Below, piece by piece: positions 30,276 to 38,082 of a DNA stretch of 39,743 nucleotides (within the stretch, counting starts at the first letter, position 1; the number at the start of each line of letters is the position of its first letter). The notes beneath the pieces were generated by a model. The model did not search any database and was not told where the DNA came from. It saw only the letters and a list, made by a program, of their open reading frames with translations. Made by a program: the position numbers and the translations under genes. This stretch comes from an uncultured Clostridia bacterium (GTDB lineage Bacteria; Bacillota; Clostridia; Christensenellales; Borkfalkiaceae), in assembly GCA_947572415.1 (NCBI GenBank), contig CANPBT010000013.1, forward strand, positions 1-39,743, written 5' to 3'.

Positions 30276-31307
30276 TCAGAACCCCAGTTTCACATGCTTG
30301 CAAAGATATTTGTAAACGGCTGTTGTCAGTGCGCCTTTAAGCCGCCAGCAAAGGCAATTTAAAAGAAATATTTTGGGCATGCGCCTTACTTTTTTGTACA
30401 TTTTTTTATCCGAAGCCTTTATATCCGCCCACATTTCTTTGAGCGCGGCTTTGCGCTCTTTCGAGTATTTTGCGGTAGTGAAAAAGTACGTGTTCATCAT
30501 CACCGCGTCGATAAAGTGGTACATCTGCTTTCTCAAAGGCTTGCAGAAGGTGCGAATTTCGTCATAGCTGTGCGCTTTCAAAATAAGCTTCATACAGCGG
30601 ATTTGCTGGTCGTAGCGCTTAACTATGTTTTCGATAGTTACGGACTGGTCGCTTCTGCCTATGAAATAATGGTACAAATCGACGTCGACGTAATATATGC
30701 TTTTCGCGTAAGGCATAGGCGTATACGCAAACACGTTGTCGACGTAAAAGGTGTGCTCGGGAAGCTTCACGCCCGAATCACTCAGAAGCTGAGTGCGGTA
30801 AACCACCGCGTGCATCAGAAACATTTTCCACGTCTTTAACGGCTTGGTATCCTTCCAGCCGAAAAACCTGTTCTTCGGCAGGTGCTTGCGGTATTCGCTG
30901 ACCTTTATCGTATTGTCGAGCGCGTGGTCGTACACGAAATTCGAAATATACAAATCCGCACCCTTGCCGGCGGCAACGTGTTCCTTTATCGTCGCGATAA
31001 GCGTTTTCAGCGCGTCGGCGTCGAGCCAGTCGTCCGAGTCGACCACTTTATAGTACTCGCCCGAAGCAAGCTCGAGCCCCTTGTTCACTCCCGAGCCGTG
31101 TCCGCCGTTCGGCTTATGAACCGCGCGTATAATGCCCGGATAACGCGCCGCGTACTCGTCGGCCATAGCCGCGGTACCGTCGGTAGAACCGTCGTTCACT
31201 ATAATTATTTCAACGTCGTCCCCACCGACGAGCAGACTTTCGATACATGTTTTGAGATAGTTCTGCGAGTTGTAGCTGGGTACGGCGAAAGTTATGAGCT
31301 TTTTCAT
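30276..31307 (-). CDS. Family 2 glycosyltransferase
   Basis: A 343-residue protein. The GT-A domain carries AVPSYNSQNYL (8-18), VNDGSTD (37-43), NGGHGSGVNKGLELASGEY (~67-85) and the metal-binding DSDDW (90-94). After the catalytic domain comes a basic C-terminal part (~240-340: KYSKERKAALKEMW, MYKKVRRMPKIFLLN) that may associate with the membrane. It is operonic with glf, so UDP-galactofuranose is a plausible donor, though the sequence alone does not prove it. The ribosome site is CCGGAGG. The promoter on the minus strand has TGTACA and TATAAT separated by 17 bases (31337-31365). Confidence 0.92.
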   Translation of the reverse strand: MKKLITFAVPSYNSQNYLKTCIESLLVGGDDVEIIIVNDGSTDGTAAMADEYAARYPGIIRAVHKPNGGHGSGVNKGLELASGEYYKVVDSDDWLDADALKTLIATIKEHVAAGKGADLYISNFVYDHALDNTIKVSEYRKHLPKNRFFGWKDTKPLKTWKMFLMHAVVYRTQLLSDSGVKLPEHTFYVDNVFAYTPMPYAKSIYYVDVDLYHYFIGRSDQSVTIENIVKRYDQQIRCMKLILKAHSYDEIRTFCKPLRKQMYHFIDAVMMNTYFFTTAKYSKERKAALKEMWADIKASDKKMYKKVRRMPKIFLLNCLCWRLKGALTTAVYKYLCKHVKLGF

Positions 31308-31336
31308 ATTCTGCCTCCGGAATATTTCATATAGCC

Positions 31337-31365
31337 ATTATAACACATCTTTAACCGATTGTACA
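31337..31365 (-). promoter_or_regulatory. Promoter of the glycosyltransferase-glf operon
   Basis: Read on the minus strand: TGTACA (31360-31365), 17-base spacer, TATAAT (31337-31342), about 30 bases before the ATG at 31307. Confidence 0.5.
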
Positions 31366-31429
31366 TACTTTTTATAAAATTTAATAATATTTACGCGTAC
31401 GGTTTTCTTCCTCGGGCGGCGATAACAGC

Positions 31430-31459
31430 TTGACATATGCGCATATTTTCGTTTATAAT
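31430..31459 (+). promoter_or_regulatory. Promoter of the pnuC-type gene
   Basis: TTGACA (31430-31435), 18-base spacer, TATAAT (31454-31459). Predicted transcription start near 31466, which begins the structured leader. Confidence 0.75.
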
Positions 31460-31466
31460 AATCAGG

Positions 31467-31558
31467 ACGGTTGCCACCGGGTAGCCGTACGAAGCACTCG
31501 TTCGCGTCGTTAGGTCTCAGAAGACGCGCGCACGGGTGCATTTTTTTTGGAGTGTTAT
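31467..31558 (+). promoter_or_regulatory. Structured attenuator leader, candidate riboswitch, upstream of pnuC
   Basis: The leader contains a 9-bp hairpin (ACGGTTGCC 31467-31475, loop ACCG, GGTAGCCGT 31480-31488), a short ACGAA linker, then a terminator: GCACTCG/CGGGTGC (31494-31500/31533-31539) enclosing CGCGTC/GACGCG (31503-31508/31523-31528), followed by eight T (31541-31548). The T run abuts the GGAG ribosome site of the gene. CGAA/TTCG (31490-31493/31501-31504) could form an alternative pairing that breaks both terminator stems. This is the layout of a transcription-attenuating riboswitch. It does not match the TPP, FMN, preQ1, ZTP or fluoride motifs that I know. The ligand is not assignable from sequence. 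Confidence 0.6.
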
Positions 31559-32281
31559 ATGAAAGGCAGACTGCGCAACCCTTTAAAAAACTTAACCGGA
31601 TTCGAGTGGGCGCTGTGGGCGTTTTCGGTAGCGGCTATAACCGTATCGTTTTTCGCCGTACAAAGCACGGAATACCTCACCCTCGTATCTTCTCTTTTAG
31701 GCGTAACCTCGCTCATATTCGCGGCAAAGGGCGACGCGTTCGCGCTTATGCTTATGGTATGTTTCAGCGCGGTATACGCGACCGTGTCATACTTTACCCG
31801 CTATTACGGGGAAATGATAATTTATCTTACCATGCAGATCCCCACGTCGGTAGTATCCCTCGTATGCTGGTTGAAAAATCCGGGAGATAAGGGCAGCGCG
31901 GAAGTTAAAGTGGGCAAATTCAATAAAATACATATCTTCATACTAATACCCGCGGCTGCGACGATAACCGCCGCGTTCTACTTCATACTGCGCGCTTTCG
32001 GCACCGCGAACCTGATACCCAGCACGATTTCGGTCGCAACGAGCTTTGTCGCGCTGTATCTTATGGCGCTCAGGCTGCCCGCCTACGCCGCCGCGTTCAT
32101 TTTAAACGACGTTGTGCTTATCGTGCTGTGGTCGTTACAGTGCGCGCAGTCGATTGCGTATATTTCTATGGTTGTATGCTTTTCGATATTCCTCATAAAC
32201 GACGCTTATACGTTTATTTGCTGGACGAAACGCAAGCGGCTCGCCGCAAAAGCCGCGCAAACCGATAATAATTTGGATTGA
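31559..32281 (+). CDS. pnuC: PnuC-type vitamin/nucleoside transporter
   Basis: A 240-residue membrane protein with about seven predicted helices, the PnuC layout. Family features: GFEWALWAFSVAAITV near the N-terminus, GDAFALMLMVCFS in the middle, YGEMIIYLTMQIPTSVVSL, and a C-terminal LINDAYTFICW. PnuC proteins carry nicotinamide riboside; close relatives carry thiamine (PnuT) or riboflavin (PnuX), and the substrate cannot be read here. The start is the ATG at 31559 behind GGAG; an upstream in-frame TTG lies inside the terminator T run and is unlikely. The leader indicates control by premature termination. YitT follows 45 bases later with its own promoter. Confidence 0.85.
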   Translation: MKGRLRNPLKNLTGFEWALWAFSVAAITVSFFAVQSTEYLTLVSSLLGVTSLIFAAKGDAFALMLMVCFSAVYATVSYFTRYYGEMIIYLTMQIPTSVVSLVCWLKNPGDKGSAEVKVGKFNKIHIFILIPAAATITAAFYFILRAFGTANLIPSTISVATSFVALYLMALRLPAYAAAFILNDVVLIVLWSLQCAQSIAYISMVVCFSIFLINDAYTFICWTKRKRLAAKAAQTDNNLD

Positions 32282-32306
32282 CACATTTTTTTTAAAAGTA
32301 TATAAT
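32278..32306 (+). promoter_or_regulatory. Promoter of the YitT-family gene
   Basis: TTGACA (32278-32283), overlapping the pnuC stop codon, 17-base spacer, TATAAT (32301-32306). A perfect consensus pair with 20 bases to the ATG. Confidence 0.75.
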
Positions 32307-32326
32307 AGTATTATCGGAGTTTGTAA

Positions 32327-33214
32327 ATGAAACATAAAGCGGTAATTATCAAGTACTTAAAAAAATATGCGGTCATAATTCTGGGGTGCATAATATACTC
32401 GCTGGGCGTCGCGCTGTTTCTGGACGTGAACGAGCTGGCCTCGGGCGGAGCGACGGGCATTGCGATTGTTTTGAATTATCTGACCGACTTTTCCACGGGC
32501 TGGATAATACTTATAATGAATATTCCGCTTCTGATACTCGGTTTGATTTTCTTCGGTAAGGACTTCGCCGTCTCGACAATTTTCGCAACGGTGTTATCGT
32601 CGCTTCTTATAGAACTGTGGAGTATCGTATTCGCGCCCGTACTGCCGCTTACGGAAAATATTTTAATCGCCTCGGTTGTGGGCGGCGGACTGTTCGGCGC
32701 GGGGCTCGGGTTCATATTCAGAATGGGTAGCTCTACCGGCGGCACGGATATCATAGTCAAGCTGCTGCGTAAAAAGTTCCGTTCGGTGCGCACGGGGCTA
32801 ATTTCTTTCGGGATAGACACGCTGATAGTTATCTTTTCCGCTTTTGTTTACAGGGATTTCGACCTTATCTGTTATACGATAATATCTATAATAGCGTTTA
32901 CGATTGCATTCGACGCCGTGCTGTACGGCGGCAATTCGGCGAAGCTTGTATTCATTATCACCGACGAGGACAAAATCGACGCAATCAAGCAAAAAATTTT
33001 GAATGAGCTGGATATAAGCGCGACGCTCGTCGACGGGCAGGGCGCGTATTCGGGGCAGAACAAATGCGTGATTATGTGCGCAATCAAGAATATTTTGTAC
33101 CCGAAGCTGCACGACGTCGTGCGGGATATCGACCCGAACGCGTTCACGATAGTATCCTCCGCAAAGGAAATTTACGGCGAAGGCTACAAAAACCACAACG
33201 ACCAGGAATTGTAA
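32327..33214 (+). CDS. YitT family membrane protein (DUF161 plus DUF2179)
   Basis: A 295-residue protein with five to six predicted transmembrane helices in the first ~205 residues. Family motifs are clear: ELASGGATGIAIVLNYLT (~36-53), MNIPLLILG, GSSTGGTDIIVKLLRKKF (~140-157). The cytoplasmic C-terminal domain (DUF2179, ~210-290) includes LVFIITDEDKIDAIKQ and FTIVSSAKEIYGEGY. The biochemical role of YitT proteins is not established. It has a consensus promoter inside the end of pnuC and a strong terminator, so it is probably transcribed alone, with possible read-through from pnuC. Confidence 0.9.
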   Translation: MKHKAVIIKYLKKYAVIILGCIIYSLGVALFLDVNELASGGATGIAIVLNYLTDFSTGWIILIMNIPLLILGLIFFGKDFAVSTIFATVLSSLLIELWSIVFAPVLPLTENILIASVVGGGLFGAGLGFIFRMGSSTGGTDIIVKLLRKKFRSVRTGLISFGIDTLIVIFSAFVYRDFDLICYTIISIIAFTIAFDAVLYGGNSAKLVFIITDEDKIDAIKQKILNELDISATLVDGQGAYSGQNKCVIMCAIKNILYPKLHDVVRDIDPNAFTIVSSAKEIYGEGYKNHNDQEL

Positions 33215-33219
33215 AATAA

Positions 33220-33253
33220 ACGCCCCGATAACGGAATTCCGTTATCGGGGCGT
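33220..33253. terminator. 34-bp perfect palindrome, bidirectional terminator
   Basis: ACGCCCCGATAACGGAA (33220-33236) and its exact reverse complement (33237-33253), with A runs on the left and TTATTT on the right. It separates the convergent YitT and FprA genes and may continue into partly paired A/T flanks. Confidence 0.85.
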
Positions 33254-33291
33254 TATTTACATCAATCCGGTTCGGGGTTATGCCGAAAGGG

Positions 33292-34443
33292 TCAAACCGC
33301 AAGCTCGTCGGCAAGCTCGTTAAGCTGCTTATACGCTTGCTCGTCAAGCGCGGAATTAACGGTTACGGTTACGCCGCATAATGAAACCGCTTTAAAGCTT
33401 TCGAACGCCGTTCGCATTATTTTCGCAGACATGGGCGCCCAGCTTCCGTTCTGGATAAAGCCGACTGTGCGGTTGGAAAAATTTTTCGATCTGAGTTTAT
33501 TTATAAAAGCTTCCGTGCAAGGTATAAGCCCCGCGTCGCAGGTTACGCTCGCGACGACGAGTTTAGGGTATTTGAACGCCGTCGCGACAGCCCGAGACAT
33601 ATCGCAGCGGTTCAAATCAGCCGTTTCGGCTTTTACTCCCCTCGCTTTAAGTTCGGCGCAAAGCTTTTCGGCTGCCGCCGCCGTATTGCCGTAAACCGAA
33701 GCGTAAGCAATGAAAACGCCTTCCTCTTCGGGGCGATACGTGCTCCACAAATCATATTTCCGAATATAAAAATCAAGGTCGCCCACAAGCGTCGGGCCAT
33801 GAAGCGGACATATTTTTTGTATATTGAGGGCGGCGGCTTTTTTTAGAGCGCCCTGAACGGGATTACCGTATTTGCCGACGATGTTTATATAATAGCGGCG
33901 GGCTTCGTCAAGCCAGTCCTCCTCGTGCGAAAGCGCGCCGAATTTGCCGAACGCGTCCGCCGAAAAAAGTATTTTATCGGTTTGGTCGTACGACATCATA
34001 ACCTCCGGCCAGTGAACCATCTGCGCAAAAATAAACGATATTTTATGTTTACCCAAATCGATAATATCGCCCTCTTTCACGATAAGCTTTTCCGCTTTCA
34101 GGTCGCCGAAAAATCTGTTTAATATAATAAAAGTTTTTTCGTTACCAACAACCTTAGCGGCGGGATACCTTTCAAGAAACGCGGGTATGCACGCCGCATG
34201 GTCCGGCTCCGTATGCGAAATTATAAGATAATCGGGTGCGGCGCCGTTTAAAGCCTTGTCAAGCGTACGAAGCCACTCCTCTTTTTTGCTTTTATCTACC
34301 GTGTCGAACACCGCGATTTTTTCGTCGAAGCACAGATAAGAGTTGTAAGAAACGCCGTTCGGCACGGCGTACTGCCCTTCGAACAGGTCGATATCGTTGT
34401 CGTCGACGCCTATATATAAAATATCATCGGTAATCTTAAACAT
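33292..34443 (-). CDS. FprA family A-type flavoprotein (diiron/FMN)
   Basis: A 383-residue two-domain protein of standard length. The N-terminal metallo-beta-lactamase-like domain holds the diiron ligands H77-x-E79-x-D81-H82 (HTEPDH), a further His in MVHWPEVM (~147-154), an Asp in FSADAFG (~163-169) and a His in CPLHGPT (~225-231). The C-terminal flavodoxin domain starts near 255 (IAYASVYGNTAAAAEKL) and binds FMN. In anaerobes these enzymes reduce oxygen to water, or nitric oxide to N2O, with electrons from reduced flavin or rubredoxin. Start chosen at the ATG behind GGGAGGTG. A small ferredoxin is encoded 0.6 kb away on the other strand. Confidence 0.93.
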   Translation of the reverse strand: MFKITDDILYIGVDDNDIDLFEGQYAVPNGVSYNSYLCFDEKIAVFDTVDKSKKEEWLRTLDKALNGAAPDYLIISHTEPDHAACIPAFLERYPAAKVVGNEKTFIILNRFFGDLKAEKLIVKEGDIIDLGKHKISFIFAQMVHWPEVMMSYDQTDKILFSADAFGKFGALSHEEDWLDEARRYYINIVGKYGNPVQGALKKAAALNIQKICPLHGPTLVGDLDFYIRKYDLWSTYRPEEEGVFIAYASVYGNTAAAAEKLCAELKARGVKAETADLNRCDMSRAVATAFKYPKLVVASVTCDAGLIPCTEAFINKLRSKNFSNRTVGFIQNGSWAPMSAKIMRTAFESFKAVSLCGVTVTVNSALDEQAYKQLNELADELAV

Positions 34444-34480
34444 TTTTACACCTCCCTGAAAAAACCGACGTTAAAGCAAA

Positions 34481-34502
34481 TAAGACAGCACACGCTGTCT
34501 TA
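34481..34502 (-). terminator. Terminator of the tRNA-Val/tRNA-Ala transcript
   Basis: TAAGACAGC (34481-34489) and GCTGTCTTA (34494-34502) form a 9-bp stem with loop ACAC, 25 bases beyond tRNA-Ala on the minus strand, followed by TTTGCTTTA. A modest terminator. Confidence 0.6.
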
Positions 34503-34527
34503 CTGCATTATTCGTCGTGTTTTGGCG

Positions 34528-34603
34528 TGGTGGAGATAAGGGGATTCGAACCCCTGACCTATACGTTGCGAACGTATCGCGCTACCAACTGTGCTATATC
34601 CCC
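34528..34603 (-). tRNA. tRNA-Ala(CGC)
   Basis: A 76-base tRNA with encoded CCA. Anticodon stem ATACG-TTCGCAA-CGTAT gives anticodon CGC (codon GCG). Acceptor GGGGATA/TATCTCC contains the G3-U70 wobble pair that identifies alanine tRNAs. The D-stem GCAC/GCGC has an A-C mismatch. It follows tRNA-Val by one base. Confidence 0.92.
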
Positions 34604-34604
34604 G

Positions 34605-34681
<77 letters not shown>

Positions 34682-34683
34682 GT

Positions 34684-34834
34684 ATTTTATTTGCCTGCTT
34701 GACTTGTCAAGCTTCTCGTTCGGCGTAAGGTATTCTCGCCGAACTCGGTCGCCGCAAACGCCTTGCGCTTTACGTTTGCTCATCTCGCTTTGATAAAACA
34801 GTGTACCACACTGTTTTTATCAATCAAAGCTCGT
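34684..34834. other. Hairpin cluster between truncated and intact tRNA-Val
   Basis: This non-coding stretch contains four hairpins in series. On the plus strand these are GCTTGAC-TT-GTCAAGC (near 34696-34712), GTTCGGCG/CGCCGAAC (near 34717-34743), GCAAACG/CGTTTGC (near 34754-34780), and a long imperfect one with CAGTGT-ACC-ACACTG at its tip and GATAAA/TTTATC below (near 34794-34821). It is transcribed as part of the tRNA leader. It resembles the hairpin cluster beside tRNA-Ser in design, though not in overall sequence. Confidence 0.65.
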
Positions 34835-34863
34835 CGCTCTAACCAACTGAGCTATGCCCCCGT
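34835..34863 (-). repeat. Truncated tRNA-Val copy (5' quarter only)
   Basis: A 29-base exact copy of 34655-34683: the acceptor 5' strand and D-arm of tRNA-Val (GGGGGCATAGCTCAG...), plus two upstream bases. The copy breaks off right before the anticodon stem. It lies about 23 bases downstream of the promoter -10, so it is the first thing transcribed. Confidence 0.9.
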
Positions 34864-34892
34864 CAAACTATTTTCAAGTATCAAGCTATTGT

Positions 34893-34921
34893 ATTATAGC
34901 AGCTTTTTTTTCGCATTGCAA
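34893..34921 (-). promoter_or_regulatory. Promoter of the tRNA-Val/tRNA-Ala transcript
   Basis: Read on the minus strand: TTGCAA (34916-34921), 17-base spacer, TATAAT (34893-34898). The intervening AAAAAAAA tract may act as an A-rich enhancer. Confidence 0.7.
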
Positions 34922-35021
34922 GCAATTACGGCGTTTTTTTCAAATATACGTTGCGTTTTTGATACAGAAATGCTACACTTAAAAAGCAACGCCGTTTAAT
35001 AATTTAAAGAGGTGAAAATTT

Positions 35022-35213
35022 ATGACAAAACAATTAAAAATCATTAAAGAAAACTGTCCGCAAAACCATAAGTGTCCCGCGGTAAAAGTGTGCCCCGTCG
35101 GCGCGCTGTCGCAGAGCGAACACGAAGCGCCGCTTATCAACCACGACAAATGTATACGCTGCGGCAAGTGCGCTACTTTCTGCCCTAAAAAGGCGTTAGT
35201 ACTTGAAATTTAA
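35022..35213 (+). CDS. Small 4Fe-4S ferredoxin-like protein
   Basis: A 63-residue protein starting behind GAGGTG. The second half has a canonical 4Fe-4S motif, C44-x2-C47-x2-C50-x3-C54-P (CIRCGKCATFCP). The first half has C12, C18 and C24 in NCPQNHKCPAVKVCPVGAL, an irregular spacing common in a group of short clostridial ferredoxin-like proteins; whether it binds a second complete cluster is uncertain. It should be a cytosolic electron carrier or a small Fe-S partner. It is a single gene followed by a strong terminator; the FprA oxygen or NO reductase nearby is a possible user, but they are not co-transcribed. Confidence 0.88.
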   Translation: MTKQLKIIKENCPQNHKCPAVKVCPVGALSQSEHEAPLINHDKCIRCGKCATFCPKKALVLEI

Positions 35214-35251
35214 AAAATTTACGGATTATCCACACCGCAGCAATAAAAAAG

Positions 35252-35281
35252 ACGGGCGGAGCGCTTATACGCTCCGCCCGT
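35252..35281. terminator. Terminator between ferredoxin and Na/Pi transporter genes
   Basis: ACGGGCGGAGCG (35252-35263) and CGCTCCGCCCGT (35270-35281) form a GC-rich 12-bp stem with loop CTTATA; A and T tracts on both sides allow use from either direction. Confidence 0.8.
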
Positions 35282-35304
35282 TTATCGAACTTTATAAGTT
35301 GTTT

Positions 35305-36975
35305 TTACGAATACGACAAAATCGTTTTCGCGATGTTTATATAGTGGTCGGCGATACGCTCCGCTCCCGTCGAAAACGAAAGATACTGCGCACCCACCTC
35401 GGGAGTGCACTCGCCCTCGCCCAGTCGGCGCAAATGGTTGTCGCCCATCTGACGGGTCACCTCGTCGACCTTCTCTTCGTAAGCGTTTGCCTTTTTTAGC
35501 GCGACCCTATCGCGATTTTCATACGCTAACATTACGTTGCCGTATAAGCTTCGTATAATTTCTTCGAGGTTTTCGATTTCCTTGACCGCTTGCTCAGAAA
35601 ATCTTTCGCCGTCCCGCCGCAGAATGTCGGCGTACTCGACTATGTTTTCGGCGTAGTCGCCCACTCGCTCAAGATCTATTACCGAGCGGAAAGCAGTGGA
35701 TAAATACAATCTGTCGTGCTCGCTCAGCTCGGCTTTCAGAAGCTTTGCCATATATTTTGTCAGCTCCGCGTTGATAAAGTTAAGCTTTTTTTCGTTCGCG
35801 CGGAATTCCTTTTCCCGTTCGTAATCGAGCGTGCATATAATGCGGCAGGCTATTTTGAAGTTTGTTATCGAAATTTCCGCCATGTTCATAATTTCGCGCT
35901 TGACCTGCTGAACGGCGACGGGAGGAGTTTTAAGCATATGCTCCTCGACAAATTCGAGGCGCATTTCGTCGCCGTCCGCCCCGACCTTTTTATCGGGGAC
36001 TATCTTAGTGACTGTTTTTACGAGCACACCGGTGAGCGGCAACACGATTAAAACGGTAATCACGTTGAAAATGGTATGGAACATCGACATCTGAATCTGC
36101 GGCGCGCCGGGGAACATTTTACCGAAAATGAAACCGTAATCGACGCCGCCGAAGTGCATAAACAGCCCTATTATCAAAAATACGAAAACGCCGCTCACGT
36201 TGAAAATGAGATGAATGAGCGCGGTGCGCTTGGCGTTGCGCGTGCTTGTAAGCCCGGCCATCAGCGCCGTGACGCAAGTGCCGATATTCGAGCCCATTGT
36301 AATGTATATACCCTGATTGAGGGTTATAAGCCCTGTTACCACCATCGTTATCGACATCGATGTCATAACGGAAGAGCTTTGCATCACCGCGGTTAGCACC
36401 GCGCCTATAAGCACCAAAAGCAACGGGTTTTTGAACGCGGCGAGGAAAGTTTTGACCGAGTCGAGTTCGGAAAAATGCTCCATTGCTCCGCTCATCATAG
36501 AAAGCCCGACGAACAGCATACCGAAGCCCGCCGTTATACCGCCTATCTTTTGCAACCTGTCGTTTTTAGTGAACGCGAGGATAAACGCGCCGACGCCCGC
36601 AAGCGTTGCGAATATTACCGACGTGGAGACCGAATTGCCGCCGAACATACCGAACGCGACGAGCTGCCCCGTAATTGTCGTGCCTATGTTTGCGCCGAAT
36701 ATGACTGTCGCCGCCTGCGCAAGCGACATTATGCCCGCATTTACGAAGCCTATAACCATTACGGTCGTCGCGCTCGAGCTCTGTATAGCCGCGGTCGCCG
36801 CCGCGCCGACCCCCACGCCGACGAGCTTTGATTTCGAGGTTTTCGCGAACAGTTTTTTAAGCTTTCCGCTGCCGAGCGACTCGAGGTTCGAGCTCATCAT
36901 CGTGCAGGATATAAGAAAAACGCCCACGCCCGCAATAAGCGTCAGTACCGAAGATATAATTGTAACCGTATCCAT
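35305..36975 (-). CDS. Na+/phosphate cotransporter with C-terminal PhoU domain
   Basis: A 556-residue protein. The first ~315 residues hold two inverted Na/Pi cotransporter repeats with the QSSS signature at 65-68 (AAIQSSSATT) and 199-202 (AVMQSSSVMT) and GANIGTT/GSNIGTC segments. Residues ~350-556 form a helical PhoU-like domain (LYLSTAFRSVIDLERVGDYA, and YLSFSTGAERIADHYINI), which usually senses or modulates phosphate uptake. Length and fusion match the common Firmicutes Na/Pi-PhoU type. Its ATG shares one base with the stop (TAATG) of the truncated histidine kinase, so they are translationally coupled, and an OmpR-type regulator lies upstream. The context points to a phosphate-response operon. 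Confidence 0.92.
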   Translation of the reverse strand: MDTVTIISSVLTLIAGVGVFLISCTMMSSNLESLGSGKLKKLFAKTSKSKLVGVGVGAAATAAIQSSSATTVMVIGFVNAGIMSLAQAATVIFGANIGTTITGQLVAFGMFGGNSVSTSVIFATLAGVGAFILAFTKNDRLQKIGGITAGFGMLFVGLSMMSGAMEHFSELDSVKTFLAAFKNPLLLVLIGAVLTAVMQSSSVMTSMSITMVVTGLITLNQGIYITMGSNIGTCVTALMAGLTSTRNAKRTALIHLIFNVSGVFVFLIIGLFMHFGGVDYGFIFGKMFPGAPQIQMSMFHTIFNVITVLIVLPLTGVLVKTVTKIVPDKKVGADGDEMRLEFVEEHMLKTPPVAVQQVKREIMNMAEISITNFKIACRIICTLDYEREKEFRANEKKLNFINAELTKYMAKLLKAELSEHDRLYLSTAFRSVIDLERVGDYAENIVEYADILRRDGERFSEQAVKEIENLEEIIRSLYGNVMLAYENRDRVALKKANAYEEKVDEVTRQMGDNHLRRLGEGECTPEVGAQYLSFSTGAERIADHYINIAKTILSYS

Positions 36976-37334
36976 TAAAACTCCACCGTAAATTTACTTC
37001 CTTCGCCAAGCTTGCTTTCCACGTCTATCGTCCAGCCGGATTTTTTGCAAATCTTCCTGACGACGGCGAGCCCCAGCCCGAAGCCCCCGTTTTTGCCGCC
37101 GTGCGATTTATCGACCGTGAAAAACCTTGAAAACACCTTGCCCATATGTTCTTCCGCAATGCCTATACCCGTATCCTCTACCGCGAGCCTGCCCTGCGTA
37201 AGGGTAACGGTAACCGTCCCGCCCTGCTTGTTGTAGCGTATAGCGTTTCTCAAAAGGTTGCCGAAAACCTCGCTCACTCTTTCGTGACGGCTGAAAATTT
37301 TAACTCCGTCGTCTATATTTTCGGTTACGGTAAG
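36975..37334 (-). pseudogene. Truncated sensor histidine kinase (ATPase domain only)
   Basis: Only the C-terminal ATP-binding domain of a sensor kinase is left: N-box (NLLRNAIRYN), G1 box (VEDTGIGI), F-box region (VFSRFFTVDKS) and G2 box (GGFGLGLAV), ending SKFTVEF. The open frame begins after a stop at 37335-37337; the only start is a GTG at 37277 within the domain, giving 100 residues. The sensor, membrane and phosphoacceptor-histidine (HisKA) parts, normally 200 or more residues, are missing, and only ~80 bases separate it from the response regulator. The domain itself is not degraded. It may be a deletion remnant kept by coupling to the transporter gene, or a free ATPase module. Confidence 0.75.
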
Positions 37335-37415
37335 TTATACCAAGCGATAAAAGCAGTATTCGCCACTTAATTATATTTTACTCCGTAAATAAATAATTAA
37401 TGTTGCCGCCGGCAA

Positions 37416-38057
37416 TCAGAATTTGTATCCTACCCCGAACACCGTTTCTATCTTAACGCCCAGCTTGCGAAGCCGCGCTACGTGGTTGTCGAGCGTTCGG
37501 GTTTCGCCGTCCTCGTAACCCCACACCGCGGTCAGAAGCTTTTCGCGGGTTAAAACCTTGCCGGCGTTTTCGACGAAGTATTTCAAGAGAACGTACTCCT
37601 TCTTGTTCAGGGGCAGCGCTTCCCCTTTGAGCTCCGCCGTCATAGTGTCGGTATTGAGCGTAATATCCCCGGAAGCGATAATGCTCTGCCTCTGTTTGCG
37701 GCGAAGCTGCGCGTTTACCCGCGCGGTGAGTTCGAGCACGGAAAAGGGCTTCGAAACGTAATCGTCTGCACCCAGATTGAGCCCGTTGACCTTGTCCTCC
37801 TCCTTTGTAAGCGCGGACAGCATTATGCACGCGACTTCGGGATAGCGTTTTTTGAGAAATTGAAGAACGTCGAGCCCGCTTCCGTCGGGGAGCATAATGT
37901 CGAGAAGCGCCACGTCGGGGCGCTCCTCTGAGAGCGCCGCTTTAAAATCGGCGACGGTGGAAAACGCCTTAAAGCTCAGCCCGTTCATTTCCAGCGCGAC
38001 CCTTATGAGCCCGCATATGCTGGTATCGTCCTCTAAAATAAAAATTTTATCTTTCAT
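37416..38057 (-). CDS. OmpR/PhoP family response regulator
   Basis: A 213-residue response regulator. The receiver domain has acidic residues E9, D10, D11 (FILEDD), the phosphoacceptor D53 (LLDIMLP), S81 (MLSALT) and K103 (VSKPF). The C-terminal winged-helix DNA-binding domain (~125-213) ends with TLDNHVARLRK and FGVGYKF, typical of OmpR-type regulators. I take the ATG at 38057 (MKDKIFILEDD), six bases after GAGG; an ATG 12 bases further up is possible but lacks a site. Pho-box-like repeats lie just upstream and a Na/Pi transporter lies downstream, so phosphate control is likely. Its cognate kinase next door is truncated. Confidence 0.92.
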   Translation of the reverse strand: MKDKIFILEDDTSICGLIRVALEMNGLSFKAFSTVADFKAALSEERPDVALLDIMLPDGSGLDVLQFLKKRYPEVACIMLSALTKEEDKVNGLNLGADDYVSKPFSVLELTARVNAQLRRKQRQSIIASGDITLNTDTMTAELKGEALPLNKKEYVLLKYFVENAGKVLTREKLLTAVWGYEDGETRTLDNHVARLRKLGVKIETVFGVGYKF

Positions 38058-38082
38058 TCTTAACCTCATAATAGCACTTAAT

